A DNA stretch of 10,669 nt, taken from NCBI GenBank assembly GCA_026786125.1, contig JAJAYU010000172.1, positions 1 through 10,669 on the forward strand. The letters run 5' to 3'. Of this stretch, positions 7,811-10,669 are shown piece by piece. The stretch comes from Chamaesiphon sp. (GTDB taxonomy: Bacteria > Cyanobacteriota > Cyanobacteriia > Cyanobacteriales > Chamaesiphonaceae). The stretch's first letter is position 1, and each line of letters starts with the position of its first letter. The notes beneath the pieces were generated by a model. That model made no database searches and was not told the origin of the DNA. It saw nothing but the letters and a program-made list of their open reading frames with translations. Position numbers and translations under genes: made by a program.

Positions 7811-7938
7811 TCGCCAAATATAGCAATCCTATATGCTCACAGCTTGCACCAGACATCATCACTGTTGCTTAGTGTAGATCTAGGGGACCCCTACAAGCTA
7901 ACATTACTGTTTAGAACTCAAGTAGGATTACTCGCCAA
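7811..7938. mobile_element. putative MITE-like element between convergent genes
   Basis: The 7-bp direct repeat TCGCCAA occurs at 7811-7817 and 7932-7938. Just inside are imperfect inverted arms: GCAATCCTA (7823-7831) and TAGGATTAC (7923-7931), matching at 8 of 9 positions. The left arm is offset from its direct repeat by ATATA, so the ends are not perfectly symmetrical. A palindrome TAGGGG-A-CCCCTA sits inside at 7881-7893. No ORF is present. The arrangement resembles a non-autonomous insertion with a target duplication, but it could be an ordinary interspersed hairpin repeat, or chance. Confidence 0.35.
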
Positions 7939-7941
7939 GTT

Positions 7942-9690
7942 CTACCAGACTGGTTTTGGCAATACACCTGAATTTGATGGCGTAGATTCTCTAGTGGAAA
8001 TTTTATCTGAACTTTGCTGATTACCACTCTCTGGTAATTGATCGGTACTCGATCGATCGGCTGGTAAAGTTTGCTCCACCGATGGTGCTGGAGTAGGCAC
8101 AGGTATCGGGGCTGGAGCTATTGATGGTACTGGATCTGGACGCGATCGACCTGGATATGTACTGGGTGTGGGTACGGGGATTGGGGTTGAGTCAGGTATT
8201 GTTGTTGGTGTTGGCGTGGGGACATCGATCGGCAAGGGATCTGGCGTTGGCTCTGGGGTTGGCTCTGGGGTTGGAGTGGGATCGATCGCAGGTAGGCTGG
8301 GTGTGGGCTTAATTCTCGGTGTACGAATCGGCGCGGGGACAGGTGTAACAGCCGATGGGGTAGGAGTGGGTTTTGGTTTTGGTAGTGGTAATGGAACATT
8401 GCAGCCAGCGACTTGATTATTGTAAACCCAGCCAGTCGATTGATCGGCCATCTGAATCTGGACAAAAGCACCCTGTTCGGCGAGATAGACAATCTTGGTA
8501 CCCCGTGGCAGATTAGTTTGAATTGTGGCATCCCGCTGGGGTTGAGATCTTACTCGCGTCGAGGGTAGATCCGTTGGTGCCGCCACTCGACATAGATCGG
8601 ATTGGATATCGGTAGGGAAGTCTCGTTGATTGAGCAATCTCCCACTAAACCAAGCAAAACTACCGATCGCTGCCAAAATGGAGAGCATTCCCGCCCAGAG
8701 AGGAAAGCAGCCCTGTTTTGCCTTGCTGGGAGCCTGTGGTTGTGGAGTCGGCAGAGTGGTGACTGGTTGCGGTGAAGCTACAACCGTCGGGCGATATTCC
8801 GTATTCAGTCTCGGCGGCGGGGTGACAGGCTGAGTGGCTTGAACATAGGTAGAGACAGGCGTAAATGTGCGACTAGTTAGCCCTCTCACGGCTGCTAGAG
8901 CCTCTGCCGCTGTCAAATAACGATCTTTGAAGTGATAGCGGGTCATCCGCTGGAGAATGGCAATAAGCTGGGGATTAGCAACAGTGAGGTGTTCCCATTT
9001 GAGTTCCCCCGTGAGATCGTCACTAGCCAGTTCATAGGGATTGATCCCCGTCAGAGCCTGAATCCCGATCGATCCCAAGGCATAGAGATCGCTACTCGCA
9101 CGGGGATTACCAGAGGCTTGTTCGATCGGCATATAGCCAGGAGTACCGATCGCCACTGTCATCGTTTGTTGTCCGTGGAGCATATGCTGATTGCGGACTT
9201 GCTTGATCGCGCCAAAGTCAATCAGAATCAGCTTGCGATCGCTAGCGCGGCGCATGATATTATCCGGTTTGATATCCCGATGAATTACCCCTTGACTGTG
9301 GATAAACACCAGAATGTCTAAAATCTCTGCCAACAGTTCTACAACCTGCTGTTCTTGCCACTTCCGCCCTTCTTTCAGCTCAGTTGACAGGGGATTTCCA
9401 AGTATATATTCCTGAACCAAATAAAATTCCTGTTGCTCTTCAAAGTAGGCTAATAAACGGGGAATCCGATCGTGATTGCCTAATTGCTGTAGAACGATCG
9501 CTTCCTTCTCAAAAAATTTCCGCGCGATCTCTAGCAACGATCGATCTGCACTAGCTGGTTTCAGATGTTTGAGTACGCACTTGGGATTTCCAGGTAGATG
9601 TAAGTCTTCGGTGATATAGGTTTGCCCAAATCCACCCACACCCAATACCTGAAGTACGCGATAGTGTCCTGCTAATAACTGACCAATCAT
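7942..9690 (-). CDS. membrane-anchored serine/threonine protein kinase with SH3-like domain and Pro/Thr tail
   Basis: This is a eukaryotic-type (Hanks) kinase of 582 residues. The kinase domain spans about 8-270, with glycine loop GVGGFGQTY (17-25), Lys41 and its partner Glu63, catalytic HRDIKPDN (137-144), DFG (158-160), and the activation-segment end GTPGYMPIEQ (182-191). All key residues are present, so it should be active. A proline/threonine linker (290-322) leads to one membrane segment, CFPLWAGMLSILAAIGSFAWF (328-348). After it comes an SH3-like domain (about 366-430, ending GWVYNNQVAGC), then a low-complexity Pro/Thr-rich tail (431-545). The expected topology is kinase inside, SH3-like domain and tail in the periplasm, so it may sense a cell-wall or periplasmic signal; this is inference. 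The ATG at 9690 has AGGA 7 nt upstream. Target proteins are unknown. Confidence 0.93.
   Translation of the reverse strand: MIGQLLAGHYRVLQVLGVGGFGQTYITEDLHLPGNPKCVLKHLKPASADRSLLEIARKFFEKEAIVLQQLGNHDRIPRLLAYFEEQQEFYLVQEYILGNPLSTELKEGRKWQEQQVVELLAEILDILVFIHSQGVIHRDIKPDNIMRRASDRKLILIDFGAIKQVRNQHMLHGQQTMTVAIGTPGYMPIEQASGNPRASSDLYALGSIGIQALTGINPYELASDDLTGELKWEHLTVANPQLIAILQRMTRYHFKDRYLTAAEALAAVRGLTSRTFTPVSTYVQATQPVTPPPRLNTEYRPTVVASPQPVTTLPTPQPQAPSKAKQGCFPLWAGMLSILAAIGSFAWFSGRLLNQRDFPTDIQSDLCRVAAPTDLPSTRVRSQPQRDATIQTNLPRGTKIVYLAEQGAFVQIQMADQSTGWVYNNQVAGCNVPLPLPKPKPTPTPSAVTPVPAPIRTPRIKPTPSLPAIDPTPTPEPTPEPTPDPLPIDVPTPTPTTIPDSTPIPVPTPSTYPGRSRPDPVPSIAPAPIPVPTPAPSVEQTLPADRSSTDQLPESGNQQSSDKISTRESTPSNSGVLPKPVW
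8247..8280 (-). repeat. 12-bp coding tandem repeat in kinase Pro/Thr tail
   Basis: On the plus strand TTGGCTCTGGGG occurs twice head to tail (8247-8258, 8259-8270) and is followed by the degenerate copy TTGGAGTGGG (8271-8280). Read in the kinase frame, the repeat encodes the unit P-T-P-E. Because each unit is a multiple of three, slippage would lengthen or shorten the tail without shifting the frame. Confidence 0.7.
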
Positions 9691-9791
9691 GAAATCATCC
9701 TATCTCCTCAGCTATCTCAACTTTACCGCTTCTGCTGAGTCATTGACGAAATTTGAGTCTTTTTAGTGTCGGATTCCAAATGGTATCACAA

Positions 9792-9959
9792 TCAGATCTG
9801 GATATTCGCATCTTGAGCACAACGTAAATCGATCGTAGTAAAAATCGTTGGGTGGACAAATTCACACCAATAAATTGGATGCGAAATCGTACCTTCATCC
9901 AGATCGAGATAGGGCTGCAATTCTGGGTTTAATTGAATCCGGCTGAATTTATTATTCAT
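9792..9959 (-). CDS. small ORF of unknown function (55 aa)
   Basis: A 55-codon ORF begins ATG AAT AAT AAA at 9959 and ends TGA at 9792. The product begins MNNKFSRIQLNPELQPYLDL, continues through DEGTISHPIYWCEFVHPTIF, and ends TTIDLRCAQDANIQI. Its composition is protein-like: mixed polar and aromatic residues, with no low complexity. It starts 12 nt after the DUF2442 stop on the same strand and in the same frame, suggesting cotranscription. Only a weak TGG lies before the ATG. I do not recognise the family. It may be a real small protein, a degraded remnant of a longer one, or the lost C-terminal part of a fusion with DUF2442. Confidence 0.5.
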   Translation of the reverse strand: MNNKFSRIQLNPELQPYLDLDEGTISHPIYWCEFVHPTIFTTIDLRCAQDANIQI

Positions 9960-9971
9960 TTGCCAAAATTT

Positions 9972-10238
9972 TTACACACTTACTATCTTCGGAGCAGGTG
10001 CGCCTCTGAGCATTCCTGCTGTACTGAGATCTTCATTGATCGACTCCCAGTGAATACCATAACCCCCGCCGCAAACTTCCCAATCTAAACGTTGTGCTGG
10101 AGTCGCATTTAATAATCTGGGATACCAGAATAAAGGCACGACAATCGTTCTACCGTCGATTAAATTGACACTAATTGTATCTTCGGTAAAAAATACATTT
10201 TTAACCCTTTCATCCGTCTGAATTGCCGAAATACTCAT
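9972..10238 (-). CDS. DUF2442 domain-containing protein
   Basis: The 88-residue product resembles DUF2442 (Pfam family of small bacterial proteins): RVKNVFFTEDTISVNLIDGR (11-30), TIVVPLFWYPRLLNATPAQR (31-50), then LDWEVCGGGYGIHWESINED (51-70) and a C-terminal LSTAGMLRGAPAPK. The pattern of a strand-rich N-terminal half, a VPLFWYPRL core and a GIHWESINEDLS segment is typical of the family as I know it. Function is unknown. Such genes often sit beside DUF4160 genes and the pair has been proposed to act like a toxin-antitoxin system; no DUF4160 gene is visible here, and the neighbour is instead the 55-codon ORF. The ATG at 10238 has only a weak purine stretch (AAAGAAA) upstream. Confidence 0.85.
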   Translation of the reverse strand: MSISAIQTDERVKNVFFTEDTISVNLIDGRTIVVPLFWYPRLLNATPAQRLDWEVCGGGYGIHWESINEDLSTAGMLRGAPAPKIVSV

Positions 10239-10277
10239 GCGAAGTTTCTTTGGTGCTAGTTTTGGAAGTGCCTACGA

Positions 10278-10402
10278 TTGAAACCATCCTGACGGATACG
10301 CTCCGCGAGTGTGGCTAGTGTTGCAAAGTCCACCTTCGTGGACTAGGTTTAATTTAGTCTGCGTAGGCAGACTTTGCATCATGAGGAGTGGTTTCAACCA
10401 CT
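10278..10402. repeat. nested inverted-repeat element
   Basis: The outer arms are TTGAAACCA (10278-10286) and TGGTTTCAA (10389-10397). The inner arms are TGCAAAGTC (10322-10330) and GACTTTGCA (10370-10378), both pairs exact. Within the inner arms lie two perfect hairpins with 7-bp stems and 4-nt loops: AGTCCAC-CTTC-GTGGACT (10327-10344) and AGTCTGC-GTAG-GCAGACT (10356-10373). The right outer arm also forms AGTGGTT-TC-AACCACT (10387-10402). Similar GTCTGC-GTAG-GCAGAC palindromes are, as I recall, common interspersed repeats in cyanobacteria. The element occupies most of the space between DUF2442 and the helicase gene. Confidence 0.75.
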
Positions 10403-10442
10403 TTTCGCCACTTTGAGGCTCCAGCTTTCCCCGATTATAACT

Positions 10443-10669
10443 ATGACATCTGCTTTTTCCCGTTTTCCCGATCGATTGCAATCAGCTATTACCTCTCGTT
10501 TGGGTTGGAAATCCTTGCGCCCAGTCCAAGAACTGGCGGGACATGCCATCCTCGATGGCTATAATACGATCGTCCTCGCACCGACGGCTGGGGGGAAGAC
10601 GGAGGCGAGTATGTTTCCACTGTTGGCGCAGATGGTAGAAAAAGAGCCGAAGGGGGTAGGGATGCTCTA
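10443..10669 (+). CDS. Lhr-like SF2 DEAD/DEAH-box helicase, N-terminal part (truncated by window)
   Basis: The first 75 codons of a rightward ORF run off the window edge. The product starts MTSAFSRFPDRLQSAITSRL. A Q-motif-like GWKSLRPVQELAG (21-33) follows, then the Walker A/motif I segment VLAPTAGGKTEASMFPLL (44-61), with Lys52 as the ATP-phosphate lysine. The LRPVQ then APTAGGKTEA pattern fits large Lhr-like superfamily II helicases, which unwind nucleic acids with ATP. The ATG at 10443 places the Q-motif at the usual short distance from the start. The TTG codon at 10413 is also in frame, but has nothing to favour it. Motif II and the C-terminal domains lie outside, so housekeeping repair and phage defence remain equally possible. 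Confidence 0.8.
   Translation, partial: MTSAFSRFPDRLQSAITSRLGWKSLRPVQELAGHAILDGYNTIVLAPTAGGKTEASMFPLLAQMVEKEPKGVGML

Noticed and set aside
7881..7893. TAGGGG-A-CCCCTA palindrome as a terminator for the convergent genes
   Set aside because: A 6-bp stem with a 1-nt centre cannot form a normal hairpin loop, and no T-run follows on either strand.
8118..8531. Long open frames on both strands over the kinase Pro/Thr tail
   Set aside because: They arise from the low-complexity repeat read in other frames and encode skewed Gly/Val or Pro/Gln/Leu strings. The kinase frame has full domain support.

Overview
The window looks like chromosomal DNA of a cyanobacterium. It carries ndhM (a subunit of the photosynthetic-type NDH-1 complex), an rbcR-type LysR regulator, a phylloquinone-pathway menE, and a Pkn2-type serine/threonine kinase with a proline/threonine tail. 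It is also packed with the CGATCG core of the cyanobacterial HIP1 repeat: about 45 copies by hand count, against 2-3 expected by chance. Genus cannot be fixed from this alone.

Left part (1-2804): ndhM and menE run rightward, with TCCACCA heptamer repeats directly upstream of ndhM. menE ends 8 bp from the end of the convergent argF. Middle (2894-6258): dxr lies behind argF on the minus strand. A divergent alpha/beta-hydrolase-fold gene, whose usual catalytic nucleophile position is a glycine, is followed by rbcR. A second heptamer tract lies between these two. Right-middle (6483-9690): a UbiH/Coq6-type FAD hydroxylase converges on a membrane-anchored kinase with an SH3-like domain. Between them is a short element that resembles a miniature transposon.

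Right end (9792-10669): a 55-codon ORF and a DUF2442 gene lie on the minus strand, 12 nt apart and in the same frame. A nested inverted-repeat element of about 125 bp separates them from the start of a plus-strand Lhr-like SF2 helicase, which is cut by the window edge.

Most genes are housekeeping and do not form one operon. A loose theme is quinones and photosynthetic electron transport: NdhM reduces plastoquinone as part of NDH-1, MenE makes phylloquinone for photosystem I, and the FAD hydroxylase belongs to a family of quinone-ring hydroxylases. dxr supplies the isoprenoid precursors for quinone tails, carotenoids and the phytyl chain of chlorophyll. RbcR links to Rubisco expression and carbon metabolism. 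The accessory-looking part is the right end. The clearest items for a second look are the nucleophile-less hydrolase, the unrecognised 55-aa ORF in frame with DUF2442, the two inverted-repeat elements, and the truncated helicase.
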